Assembly: GCA_045634445.1 (NCBI GenBank)
Contig: JAZRAG010000014.1
Span: 1-64,000 of the forward strand
Direction: 5' to 3'
DNA from: Spyradenecus sp045634445
GTDB taxonomy: Bacteria; Verrucomicrobiota; Kiritimatiellia; RFP12; DVOR01
Length of the DNA: 64,000 nt
Translations under genes and position numbers: made by a program
The notes under the pieces: model-generated
Told to the model about the DNA's origin: nothing
The model's database searches: none
What the model saw: only the letters and a program-made list of their open reading frames with translations
Part shown: positions 33,791 to 42,182 of the stretch, in pieces
Layout: each line of letters begins with the position of its first letter
Numbering within the stretch: position 1 is the stretch's first letter

Positions 33791-35607
33791 ATTGTATCAA
33801 ATCTTAAGAAGATGTCTTTTCACAACTCTCAAGCGGATTGACGTTACATCTCCAAAATTGTATCAAATCTTAAGAAGATGTCTTTTCACAACTGTACTTT
33901 ACTAACATTAAGTGTCAGATTGATTGTATCAAATCTTAAGAAGATGTCTTTTCACAACTCTATATTGTTTAGTTTTGCAATCTCTTTGATTGTATCAAAT
34001 CTTAAGAAGATGTCTTTTCACAACTGGCGGCCATTGAGACCTTCCGTCGTCAGAATTGTATCAAATCTTAAGAAGATGTCTTTTCACAACAACCTTCTTC
34101 AAGAATAGATTTAGAAACTTATTGTATCAAATCTTAAGAAGATGTCTTTTCACAACTGAAGAAGCGTATTCTTATGTTTGTTCTCAATTGTATCAAATCT
34201 TAAGAAGATGTCTTTTCACAACTCCTTTAGTCTATTCAACTGTTCAACGAGAATTGTATCAAATCTTAAGAAGATGTCTTTTCACAACACTTTGAACATT
34301 ATCAATGTTTCGCAGACTATTGTATCAAATCTTAAGAAGATGTCTTTTCACAACTTCCGTTTAGCTGCGCTTTTCCTCTCTTCCATTGTATCAAATCTTA
34401 AGAAGATGTCTTTTCACAACACGAAAACCCAGAAGCAATCTTTTAAAGAATTGTATCAAATCTTAAGAAGATGTCTTTTCACAACTCCGAACGGGAAAAA
34501 ATGGTTTCAATCGTAATTGTATCAAATCTTAAGAAGATGTCTTTTCACAACCGTTATTTCAGCACTTTCTCGCGGTTTTGAATTGTATCAAATCTTAAGA
34601 AGATGTCTTTTCACAACTTTTAGTTCACAAACAGGAACATTAAAAGGATTGTATCAAATCTTAAGAAGATGTCTTTTCACAACCTATCTGCCTTTCCCTG
34701 GGTCTAGTTATGAATTGTATCAAATCTTAAGAAGATGTCTTTTCACAACTATAACTGGTATGCTGCTTGGTGCGGTGTCATTGTATCAAATCTTAAGAAG
34801 ATGTCTTTTCACAACCTAAAACCCAGAAGCAATCTTTTAAAGAGAATTGTATCAAATCTTAAGAAGATGTCTTTTCACAACTGCAGTATCGCGTGCCGAT
34901 GCTGGAGGCGGATTGTATCAAATCTTAAGAAGATGTCTTTTCACAACACCGCCCGAAGCAGTAATCGAAGCTAGTGCATTGTATCAAATCTTAAGAAGAT
35001 GTCTTTTCACAACTGCGCTTGTAGCCATTGGTGGGATCAGCCAATTGTATCAAATCTTAAGAAGATGTCTTTTCACAACCACCGGCTCAAGATTGCGCGT
35101 GCTTTAGGGATTGTATCAAATCTTAAGAAGATGTCTTTTCACAACCTCCGGTGGCCCCATCTACCGCCTCGCCATATTGTATCAAATCTTAAGAAGATGT
35201 CTTTTCACAACATACCGACGTTGATTTCAATCAGTGTCCGGATTGTATCAAATCTTAAGAAGATGTCTTTTCACAACAATTGATGAATGTTGATATTTCA
35301 GATATTAATTGTATCAAATCTTAAGAAGATGTCTTTTCACAACAATCAGTTGGTATACAGGTTCTGGAATCGCATTGTATCAAATCTTAAGAAGATGTCT
35401 TTTCACAACAAAATATACTCGCAATACACAAAAGACCCTATTGTATCAAATCTTAAGAAGATGTCTTTTCACAACTATCATGGCGACAATTAAAACAACA
35501 ATAGCATTGTATCAAATCTTAAGAAGATGTCTTTTCACAACTACTGACGCGTTTAATTATATTTGTTCACAATTGTATCAAATCTTAAGAAGATGTCTTT
35601 TCACAAC
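33791..35607 (-). CRISPR. Type II-C CRISPR array: 28 identical 36-bp repeats, 27 spacers
   Basis: Repeats begin at 33791 and recur every 66 bases; on the plus strand each starts ATTGTATCA and ends TTTTCACAAC. All 28 look identical. Spacers are 30 bases, except the tenth (34421-34449) at 29. Three things put the crRNA on the minus strand: the tracrRNA anti-repeat matches the minus-oriented repeat start GTTGTGAAAAGAC, a minus-strand terminator lies beside cas2, and the minus-oriented repeat ends TGATACAAT, an extended -10. Transcription from that box would start about seven bases into the next spacer, leaving guides of about 24 nt. Spacers 10 and 16 share a 26-base core. Spacers 6 and 27 are 21/30 identical. 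Confidence 0.97.
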
Positions 35608-35800
35608 CAACGCATCTCTTGATGTGTCTGTCGCCCCTTTGGGGCTGGAAAAGCGCGAGCGCAAGATGACGAGAAATGGAGATGTGCCCATTTCGAGCAG
35701 CGTGCAAGATTCGTGCGACTCGTGGAAATCCCTCGTCGTCCTGCGGAGCACCTTTTTGTGTGTTTTGTGTTTTTTGTGGTTAGTTTCTGTGCCGTCAGGC
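35608..35800. repeat. Composite dispersed repeat abutting the array (putative leader position)
   Basis: The first base after the last repeat begins CAACGCATCT, the reverse complement of the end of the module at 26359-26398, with two differences over about 41 bases. The modules for CTCGTCATCTTGCGC, GCTCGAAATGGGCACATC, the GTCGCA block and the AACACACAAAA block follow in the same order as near 26 kb, inverted. I see no gene in 35608-35957. A short TTGCGTC/GACGCG hairpin and the purA promoter lie at its right end. Confidence 0.7.
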
Positions 35801-35871
35801 ACTCGTATCCTGTGGTTTATTTCCTCACGTGCTGCGCGTGGCGCTTGTTTGGGGGTGTTGGGTGCTGCCAT

Positions 35872-35900
35872 TTGCGTCTTTGAAAAAGATATGCTATAAT
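35872..35900 (+). promoter_or_regulatory. purA-uppS promoter
   Basis: TTGCGT (35872-35877) and a consensus TATAAT (35895-35900) are spaced by 17 bases, predicting a start near 35907 and a leader of about 50 bases. Confidence 0.65.
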
Positions 35901-35957
35901 TGGTCACCGTTTTGCGTCATTGTAGACGCGTCAATCCTCCAACGTAAGGAAGTAGCT

Positions 35958-37235
35958 ATGCCAAATACCATTTTGATTGGTTCGCAATGGGGCGATGAGG
36001 GCAAGGGTAAGATTATTGACGTTTTGACCGCACAGGCCGATATGATTGTGCGTTATCAGGGCGGTTCTAATGCTGGTCACACGGTGATTGCTGAGGGTGA
36101 AAAGCGCGTGTTGCGTTTGGTGCCGTCGGGTATCTTGCATGATGGCAAGGTGTGTGTGATTGGTAATGGTGTGGTGATGAATCCGTTGGACTTGATTGAT
36201 GAAATCGAGATGCTCCGCAGCACGGGTATTGAGTGCAAGGGGCGCCTTTTCATCTCCACGCGTACGCAGATGGTGATGTTGTATCACCGCGCTTTGGATA
36301 AGGCTGATGAAGCTGCACGTCCGGTGGGTAAGAAGATTGGTACGACGGGTCGTGGCATTGGTCCGGCTTATGCGGCTAAGGTTTCTCGTACGGGTTTGCG
36401 CTGCGGTGATATGTTGATCCCCGAATTCCCTGAATTGGTGCGCGAACAGGTGTTGGAAACGAATGTGAAGTTGGCCCAGCTCAATGCGGATCCTTTGGAT
36501 GCTGATGAGATGGTGAAGACTTACATTGAAGCTGCTGAAAAGCTTCGTCCGTACATCATCGACACGATTCCTTTGATTCATAAGGCCGATCGTGCAGGTC
36601 AGTCGATTCTTTTGGAAGGTGCTCAGGGCACGATGTTGGACATCGACTTTGGTACGTATCCCTTCGTGACGAGCTCGAACCCCACTTCTGGCGGTGCTTG
36701 CATTGGTTCGGGTTTGAGCCCGCGCCGCATTGACCGTGTGGTGGGCGTGATTAAGGCTTACACGACGCGTGTGGGCGAAGGTCCGTTCCCGACGGAAGAT
36801 TTCGGTGAAGTGGGTAAGACGCTCGCTGAACGCGGCCATGAATTTGGTGCAGTGACGGGCCGTCCGCGCCGTTGCGGTTGGTTTGACGCTGTGGTGGCAC
36901 GTTATGCTCAGATGGTCAATGGCGTTGACTTCTGGACGATGACGAAGCTTGACGTGATGGATACGCTTCCTGAAATCAAGATTTGCGTGGCGTATGAACT
37001 CGATGGTAAGCGCATTGAGGATATGCCTGCATCTGCTGCTGAATTGGCACGTTGCAAGCCGATTTACGAAACGATGCCGGGGTGGTTGGAAGAAACTTCC
37101 AATGTGACCTCGATGGATCAGCTTCCGCTCAAGGCGAAGGCTTATGTGGATCGTTTGATTGAACTCTCTGGTGGCCGTTTGGGCATTCTCTCTGTGGGCC
37201 CGGCGCGTGAATCGACCATTCGCGTGGGCATCTAA
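35958..37235 (+). CDS. purA: Adenylosuccinate synthetase
   Basis: The 425-residue enzyme begins PNTILIGSQWGDEGKGKIID, the GTP-binding P-loop of PurA. SNAGHTV, GTTGRGIGPAY, LLEGAQGTMLDIDFGTYPFV and the late GRPRRCGWFDAV motif follow. It joins IMP and aspartate with GTP hydrolysis on the way to AMP. I chose the ATG at 35958 because AAGGAAG lies seven bases upstream and the conserved sequence begins there. A longer frame would run through the promoter. The stop shares one base with the uppS start. Confidence 0.97.
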   Translation: MPNTILIGSQWGDEGKGKIIDVLTAQADMIVRYQGGSNAGHTVIAEGEKRVLRLVPSGILHDGKVCVIGNGVVMNPLDLIDEIEMLRSTGIECKGRLFISTRTQMVMLYHRALDKADEAARPVGKKIGTTGRGIGPAYAAKVSRTGLRCGDMLIPEFPELVREQVLETNVKLAQLNADPLDADEMVKTYIEAAEKLRPYIIDTIPLIHKADRAGQSILLEGAQGTMLDIDFGTYPFVTSSNPTSGGACIGSGLSPRRIDRVVGVIKAYTTRVGEGPFPTEDFGEVGKTLAERGHEFGAVTGRPRRCGWFDAVVARYAQMVNGVDFWTMTKLDVMDTLPEIKICVAYELDGKRIEDMPASAAELARCKPIYETMPGWLEETSNVTSMDQLPLKAKAYVDRLIELSGGRLGILSVGPARESTIRVGI

Positions 37236-37921
37236 TGGAGCATTTAGCGATCATTATGGACGGAAATGGCCGTTGGGCGAAAGCCCGCGGCCTTCCGCGT
37301 TCTGAAGGGCATCGTGCGGGGGGTGAAACGGTCCGTCGCGTCTTGGGCTTTTGCAAAGAGGCTGGGATTCGTTATCTCACGTTGTATGCGTTTTCGGTGG
37401 AGAATTGGAAGCGCCCGAAGGAAGAGGTTGAGGCTTTGATGAGCCTGCTCGTCGCTTATTTGGCGGGCGAGGAGTCAATGCTGCACGAACATCAGGTGCG
37501 GTTGCGCGTGATGGGGCAGAAGGAAGATTTGCCCGAAAAGGTGCAGGCGGCGATTGCGCATGTGGAGGCTGCAACGGCGCACTATGAGCGTCAGTTGATT
37601 CTCTGCCTGAGTTATGGCGGACGCACGGAAATCGTTTCTGCAGCAAAGCGTTTGGCAACGTTGGCCGCGGCGGGTGAATTGGACCCTGCTACGATTGATG
37701 AGGCGGCGTTTAAGCGTCAGCTCTATTTGCCAGATGTGCCTGATCCTGACTTGATTGTGCGCACGAGCGGTGAGATGCGGTTGAGCAATTTCTTGCTCTG
37801 GCAGGCGAGTTACGCAGAGTTTTATATAACGCCGGTCTTGTGGCCTGATTTTGGCCAGGCAGACTTTGATGCGGCTTTGGCTGCGTTTGGGCAACGCGAA
37901 CGCCGTTATGGTGGGCTCTAA
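37235..37921 (+). CDS. uppS: Undecaprenyl-diphosphate synthase (cis-prenyltransferase)
   Basis: The 228-residue cis-prenyltransferase has the IPP/substrate P-loop IIMDGNGRWAKARGLPR at the N-terminus, then RYLTLYAFSVENWKRP and the C-terminal RTSGEMRLSNFLLWQ and YAEFYITPVLWPDF. It makes the C55 lipid carrier for peptidoglycan and surface glycans. It overlaps purA by one base (TAATG) and is followed by a strong terminator, so purA-uppS is a two-gene operon. Confidence 0.96.
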   Translation: MEHLAIIMDGNGRWAKARGLPRSEGHRAGGETVRRVLGFCKEAGIRYLTLYAFSVENWKRPKEEVEALMSLLVAYLAGEESMLHEHQVRLRVMGQKEDLPEKVQAAIAHVEAATAHYERQLILCLSYGGRTEIVSAAKRLATLAAAGELDPATIDEAAFKRQLYLPDVPDPDLIVRTSGEMRLSNFLLWQASYAEFYITPVLWPDFGQADFDAALAAFGQRERRYGGL

Positions 37922-37952
37922 TCCGCGTTTTGGCGTGCGTCTTCTGCATTGG

Positions 37953-37989
37953 ATAAAGACTTTCATGCGCAGTGCGTGAAAGTCTTTAT
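37953..37989 (+). terminator. Strong terminator after uppS
   Basis: ATAAAGACTTTCA (37953-37965) pairs perfectly with TGAAAGTCTTTAT (37977-37989) around an 11-base loop. A T-rich tail follows. Confidence 0.85.
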
Positions 37990-38055
37990 TATTTATGTAG
38001 GATTTGGTTGTTGTTTTTGATATACTACAAGAAAGCCTTGATTCAAGGAGTTGTT

Positions 38056-39138
38056 ATGGCAGATAAACATTCGTTAGCATTTTTGAAAGAGCTTGTGGCT
38101 TGCCACACGCCCAGTGGCTTTGAACAAGATGGCCAACGCATTATGGCGCGTTATCTGAAGCAGTCTGGGGTGGAGTGTGCATTTGATGTGCACGGTAATC
38201 TGCATGCGGTATTGAATGAAAGCGCGCCTGTGAAGGTGATGTTAGAGGCGCACTGTGACGAAATCGGCTTCTTGGTCTCTTACATTGACAACAACGGCTT
38301 TTTGTGGTTGATCCCCAATGGCGGTGTCACGGCGCAGACGATTTTGGGCGAACGCGTGGTAATTCAGGGTAAGAATGGCCCTGTGTATGGCGTCTTTGGT
38401 GTGCGTCCACCCCATTTGATGTCGGCTGCAGAGCGTGAGAAGGTCGCACCGAAAGAGGTGACCGATTTGCCCGTGGATATTGGCGCTTCCTCGCGTGAAG
38501 AGGCTGAAGCCCTTGTGGCGCTCGGCGCTCCGGCGGTGGTGGATGCAGGGTGGATCGCACTCGCTGGCAATAAAGTAGCTTGCCGTGGCTTTGATAATCG
38601 CGTGGGGGCTTACATCGTGGCCGAAACGATGCGCCGTTTGGCAGAGCAACCCCTTGCGCCCTTGAATGTGGCGTTGCACTTGGTCGGCAGTGTCCAGGAA
38701 GAATTGGGCTTGATTGGCGGTTCAAATGCGGCTCAATTGGTCAAGCCTGATATCGGCATTTGCGTGGATGTGGGCTTTGCAACCGATGCCCATCCGGCGG
38801 ATTGTCACAAGATGGGCGATGTGAAGTTGGGCAGTGGTCCCATCATCGGCACAGGGCCTTTTTACAACAACAAACTGCGTCAGGCTTTAGTGGATACGGC
38901 GAAGGTCGAAGAAATCCCGCTCCAGGTGCAGGTGCGTTCGCGTGCGTCGGGAAATAATGCCTATGCAATGCGTATGGCAGGGGGAAATACCGCTGTGGCA
39001 TTGGTGGCAATTCCGTTGCGCTATATGCATAGCCCTGTTGAAACGCTTGACTTAGACGATGTGGAGCGCGCGGTGCGTGTGCTCTGCGCCTTCTTAGGAA
39101 GTTTGCCAGCAAATCCTGACTTGACGCCAACCTTGTAA
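38056..39138 (+). CDS. M42-family aminopeptidase
   Basis: The 360-residue metallopeptidase is of the TET/glutamyl-aminopeptidase type. Metal and catalytic motifs appear in order: MLEAHCDEIGFLVSYID, ACRGFDNRVGAYIV, GSVQEELGLIGG, CVDVGFATDAH and YMHSPVETLDLDD. The family forms cytoplasmic dodecameric aminopeptidases, and some members are mislabelled endoglucanases. I chose the ATG at 38056 (AAGGAG six bases upstream). A longer frame would start inside the preceding terminator. A TATACT at 38021-38026 may be its -10. Confidence 0.92.
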   Translation: MADKHSLAFLKELVACHTPSGFEQDGQRIMARYLKQSGVECAFDVHGNLHAVLNESAPVKVMLEAHCDEIGFLVSYIDNNGFLWLIPNGGVTAQTILGERVVIQGKNGPVYGVFGVRPPHLMSAAEREKVAPKEVTDLPVDIGASSREEAEALVALGAPAVVDAGWIALAGNKVACRGFDNRVGAYIVAETMRRLAEQPLAPLNVALHLVGSVQEELGLIGGSNAAQLVKPDIGICVDVGFATDAHPADCHKMGDVKLGSGPIIGTGPFYNNKLRQALVDTAKVEEIPLQVQVRSRASGNNAYAMRMAGGNTAVALVAIPLRYMHSPVETLDLDDVERAVRVLCAFLGSLPANPDLTPTL

Positions 39139-39188
39139 TCATTTTTGAGTGTATTTGAGAGAACTTATTCAGCAAAGAGGAGTGAACC

Positions 39189-40079
39189 ATGGCTGTGAAT
39201 CCTGAAACATTACCTGATATCACTAAGGACCCGCGTGCGGTATTGGCTATTAAGGCCGCTTTGAAAGAAGATATCGGCTCTGGCGATGCGACGACGCTTG
39301 CTTTGGTAGGCCCAGACATTTTGGCTACTGGTGAAATCCAAGCCCGCGAAGAATGCTGCGTGGCAGGGTTGAATGTGGCGCTTTACATCTTGCAGTTGTT
39401 GGACCCCACACTCTCTTACGAAATTTTGATCCCGAATGGCGCAATCGCTCCGAAGGGAAGTGTGCTCGCACGCTTTACGGGTCGTGCTCGCGCTATTCTT
39501 ACGGCAGAACGCACTGCGCTCAACTTCATTCAGCGCATGTGTGGCACCGCGACCTTGACCCATCAGTTTGTGGAAGCAGTGAAGCCGCACAACTGCATGG
39601 TGCTTGATACGCGTAAGACGACGCCCTGTTTGCGCGTCTTTGAAAAGTTTGCAGTGCGTTGCGGAGGGGGTACGAACCATCGTTTCGGCCTCTATGATCG
39701 CGTGTTGATGAAGGATAACCATCGTCACCTCTGGGCCGGTGGTGACCCGAATCGTTTGGATCTCGCAGTGGAAGCTGCGCGTAAGGCTTATCCCTTGCTC
39801 GCGGTGGAAATCGAAGTCGAAAGCATCGAAGAATTGAAGTCGGCTTTGAAGGCAGAACCCGAATGGATTATGCTCGATAACATGTCCTGTGATATGATGC
39901 GCGAATGCGTGGAAATCACCCGCGCAACCACCTCTGTAACGAAGTTGGAAGCTTCTGGTGGTATCAATCTCAAGACGGCAAATGCGATCGCAGCCACCGG
40001 TGTGGACGCTTTGAGCGTGGGTGCTTTGACGCACTCTGCACCGAGTACAGACTTGGCCCTTGAATGGAGCGTTATCTAA
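39189..40079 (+). CDS. nadC: Quinolinate phosphoribosyltransferase
   Basis: The 296-residue NadC converts quinolinate and PRPP to nicotinate mononucleotide in NAD synthesis. Motifs visible are RTALNFIQRMCGTATLTH, VLDTRKTTPCLRVFEKFAVR, GGGTNHRFGLYDRVLMKDNH and the C-terminal barrel end LEASGGINLKTANAIAATG. The gene is followed directly by coaX, whose ATG shares the last base of the nadC stop. NAD and CoA cofactor genes are therefore co-transcribed. Confidence 0.97.
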   Translation: MAVNPETLPDITKDPRAVLAIKAALKEDIGSGDATTLALVGPDILATGEIQAREECCVAGLNVALYILQLLDPTLSYEILIPNGAIAPKGSVLARFTGRARAILTAERTALNFIQRMCGTATLTHQFVEAVKPHNCMVLDTRKTTPCLRVFEKFAVRCGGGTNHRFGLYDRVLMKDNHRHLWAGGDPNRLDLAVEAARKAYPLLAVEIEVESIEELKSALKAEPEWIMLDNMSCDMMRECVEITRATTSVTKLEASGGINLKTANAIAATGVDALSVGALTHSAPSTDLALEWSVI

Positions 40080-40837
40080 TGCGCTTGGTGTGCATTGATA
40101 TCGGCAATACCTCCGCCACATTAGGCCTCTATGAAAATGGCACCATCTCGCGCGTCTCTCGCGTGGATGGTGGCATTCGTAAGAACCCTGAAGCGTGTTC
40201 GGATATGGTGCGTTTGATCGCTGATGGCGGTGTGGAAGGCGTTTCAATCGCCTCCGTCGTGCCTGAAGTTAATCATAAATGGCGTCATCTGATTCGCGAA
40301 ACATTGGGATGCACCCCGCGTTTTGTCACCTTTGAGAGTCCGCTTGGGTTTACCGTTGATTACCCACGCCCTGAACGCATCGGTGCAGACCGTTTGGCAG
40401 ACGCTGCGGGCGGTTTGGCGCGTTATGGCGCACCCCTGATTGTGGTGGACTTCGGAACTGCGCTCAATTTTGAAGTTATTGATGATCGCCCAGCCTATGT
40501 GGGCGGTGTGATTACCCCTGGTTTGCCATTGATGACCAGTTATCTGCACGAAAAGACGGCACTTTTGCCAAAGGTTGAACTCGGGACTCAGGTGACGCCT
40601 GTCGTGGGAAAATCGACCGAGGAGGCTATTGCCCTTGGCGCACAGGTCGGCTATCGTGGCATTGTGCGTGAATTGATTACCCATTTACAACGTCCTTTCA
40701 ATGGAAAGGCTCACGTGGTGGCAACGGGTGGTTATGCCGGGTGGGTGCTTGAAGGAAGTGACCTTGAGATCACCATTGACCCAACGCTAACGCTCTTTGG
40801 CTTAGGCAAAATCTTTGAAAATGGCGGAACAGACTAA
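40079..40837 (+). CDS. coaX: Type III pantothenate kinase
   Basis: This is a 252-residue CoaX of the acetate-and-sugar-kinase fold. LVCIDIGNTSATLGLYENG is the phosphate-binding motif, YPRPERIGADRLADAAG the family signature, and VVDFGTALNFEVID and GGVITPGLPLM the later motifs. It phosphorylates pantothenate at the start of CoA synthesis and typically needs a monovalent cation. I use the ATG at 40079 (TAATG overlap with nadC) because the family sequence begins at MRLVCIDIG. Its stop also overlaps the next gene by one base. A stand-alone coaB lies at 44985. Confidence 0.95.
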   Translation: MRLVCIDIGNTSATLGLYENGTISRVSRVDGGIRKNPEACSDMVRLIADGGVEGVSIASVVPEVNHKWRHLIRETLGCTPRFVTFESPLGFTVDYPRPERIGADRLADAAGGLARYGAPLIVVDFGTALNFEVIDDRPAYVGGVITPGLPLMTSYLHEKTALLPKVELGTQVTPVVGKSTEEAIALGAQVGYRGIVRELITHLQRPFNGKAHVVATGGYAGWVLEGSDLEITIDPTLTLFGLGKIFENGGTD

Positions 40838-41763
40838 TGACCGTTTTCTCACTCCTTCATGCCTTCTTACTCTTCTTTAACGTCATTGTGTTGGTGCGCA
40901 TTATGATGCCTGCGCGCTATGTGTTGTTAAATCCCTATGCGGCTACGCTGGACAACCTCCTTGCGCGTCTTTTGACGGCGATTCGTCCTGCCTTTCAGAT
41001 GTCCGCTAAGCCCCTCTGCGGCCTTCTCTTGGCGCTTTCGCTCTGCGCAGACGCAGTGATGCTCTCACGGATGAACATCAATGCAATGGCCGCGAGTTCC
41101 TTTATTCTCTATGCACTTCCTGTGGGTACCTTTAAGCAGTGGTTGTTCATCGCAGTGCTGACCTTCTTCCGTCATCTCTTGACGATTTTTGCAGCGACCT
41201 TGGTCTTTCAGTTGTGGCATCGCTCTAAGACGCTGCCAGGGTATTCGGGCGATTTGCTTCGTTTGGCGACGTACCCGCTGGCACGGTTTCCGCTTGCAGC
41301 ACAGTGGGCCCTTCTGATTGTGGGGAACCTGTTATTGGCAGCGTTAGTGATGGTCAATGCCGAAAGCGTGAGTTATCCCTTCGAGGCCTTAAAGTCTACC
41401 CCTGGTATGATTGGCGAATTGGCGAGCCGCTCTCAACTCTCCGCACTTGTGCCTGGCGCTCGTCTTGCGGTTACGACAGGACTCTTCATTTTGGATGTCT
41501 TCTCAGAACTCCATGGTTTTACGACCACGCTCATTCTCTTTGCAATTCTCAGCTTAATTACGCGCAATCAATCCCTCGCATACTTCATCAAGGACCTCTG
41601 GCGCCTCTTCCGTGGGCCCTTGCCAGAATTCCGTGTGGGTATGCTTTATCTGACGCCAGTGCTCATTCTGCTTGTTCTTGCAGTCGTGGGGTCAATGTTG
41701 CCCGCAATCTTCCTTACGCTTGTGGAAAGCATCGCTAAGGTAGGGGGATGGTATGTGGTGTAA
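40837..41763 (+). CDS. YggT-like multi-pass membrane protein
   Basis: The 308-residue protein has about six to eight hydrophobic helices, arranged as two similar halves around short amphipathic loops. The first half has LNPYAATLDNLLARLLTAIR, which resembles the YGGT domain pattern of a Pro-containing loop leading to a helix pair. The next gene, overlapping by 11 bases, encodes a YggU/DUF167 protein, and yggT-yggU adjacency is common. The function is unknown in detail and I infer the family partly from context. Confidence 0.65.
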   Translation: MTVFSLLHAFLLFFNVIVLVRIMMPARYVLLNPYAATLDNLLARLLTAIRPAFQMSAKPLCGLLLALSLCADAVMLSRMNINAMAASSFILYALPVGTFKQWLFIAVLTFFRHLLTIFAATLVFQLWHRSKTLPGYSGDLLRLATYPLARFPLAAQWALLIVGNLLLAALVMVNAESVSYPFEALKSTPGMIGELASRSQLSALVPGARLAVTTGLFILDVFSELHGFTTTLILFAILSLITRNQSLAYFIKDLWRLFRGPLPEFRVGMLYLTPVLILLVLAVVGSMLPAIFLTLVESIAKVGGWYVV

Positions 41764-42037
41764 CGCCTGGAAAGACGGCTGCACAATTACCCTCAAAGTG
41801 ACGCCTAAAGCCTCGCGAAATGCGGTCTTAGGCGTAGAAGAAACCTGGCTTCGCGTTGCCCTTACCGCGCCCCCTGTTGATGGCAAAGCTAATGAAGCTG
41901 CGCGCCGCTTTCTTGCAGAGACGCTCTCCGTTTCTCGCGGGAGTGTGACATTGCTCACAGGGCAAACGGCGCGCTTGAAACGCTTTGCCATCTCTGGCAT
42001 TTCTCCCGAAACCGCAAGACAACGTCTTGTGCCGTAA
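41753..42037 (+). CDS. YggU/DUF167-family protein
   Basis: The 94-residue protein has the DUF167 signature: ITLKVTPKASRNAVLGVEE, then LRVALTAPPVDGKANEAARR and the C-terminal GQTARLKRFAISG. The fold is a small alpha/beta sandwich. The biochemical role is not established. It overlaps the YggT-like gene by 11 bases and ends the nadC-coaX-yggT-yggU operon. Confidence 0.9.
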   Translation: MWCNAWKDGCTITLKVTPKASRNAVLGVEETWLRVALTAPPVDGKANEAARRFLAETLSVSRGSVTLLTGQTARLKRFAISGISPETARQRLVP

Positions 42038-42182
42038 CGGTCACTCAATCACAATTCTCAAGGCCCCAGCTATCGCCAGAACGCAGGTGATGGAAATGGT
42101 GTTTCGTGGGTGCGGAAGAGGTTGCGGTTTGCTATACTAATGTTGGATGCGCGGAATCGCGCGTGAATGAGGATTTTTGACT

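Noticed and set aside
33878..35899. Open frames across the CRISPR array with repeating peptides such as YQILRRCLFTT
   Set aside because: The repetition is the 66-bp period of repeats and spacers, divisible by three, not a protein.
36077..39319. Several minus-strand frames across purA, uppS, the M42 gene and nadC
   Set aside because: All are antisense to confidently identified genes and lack motifs.
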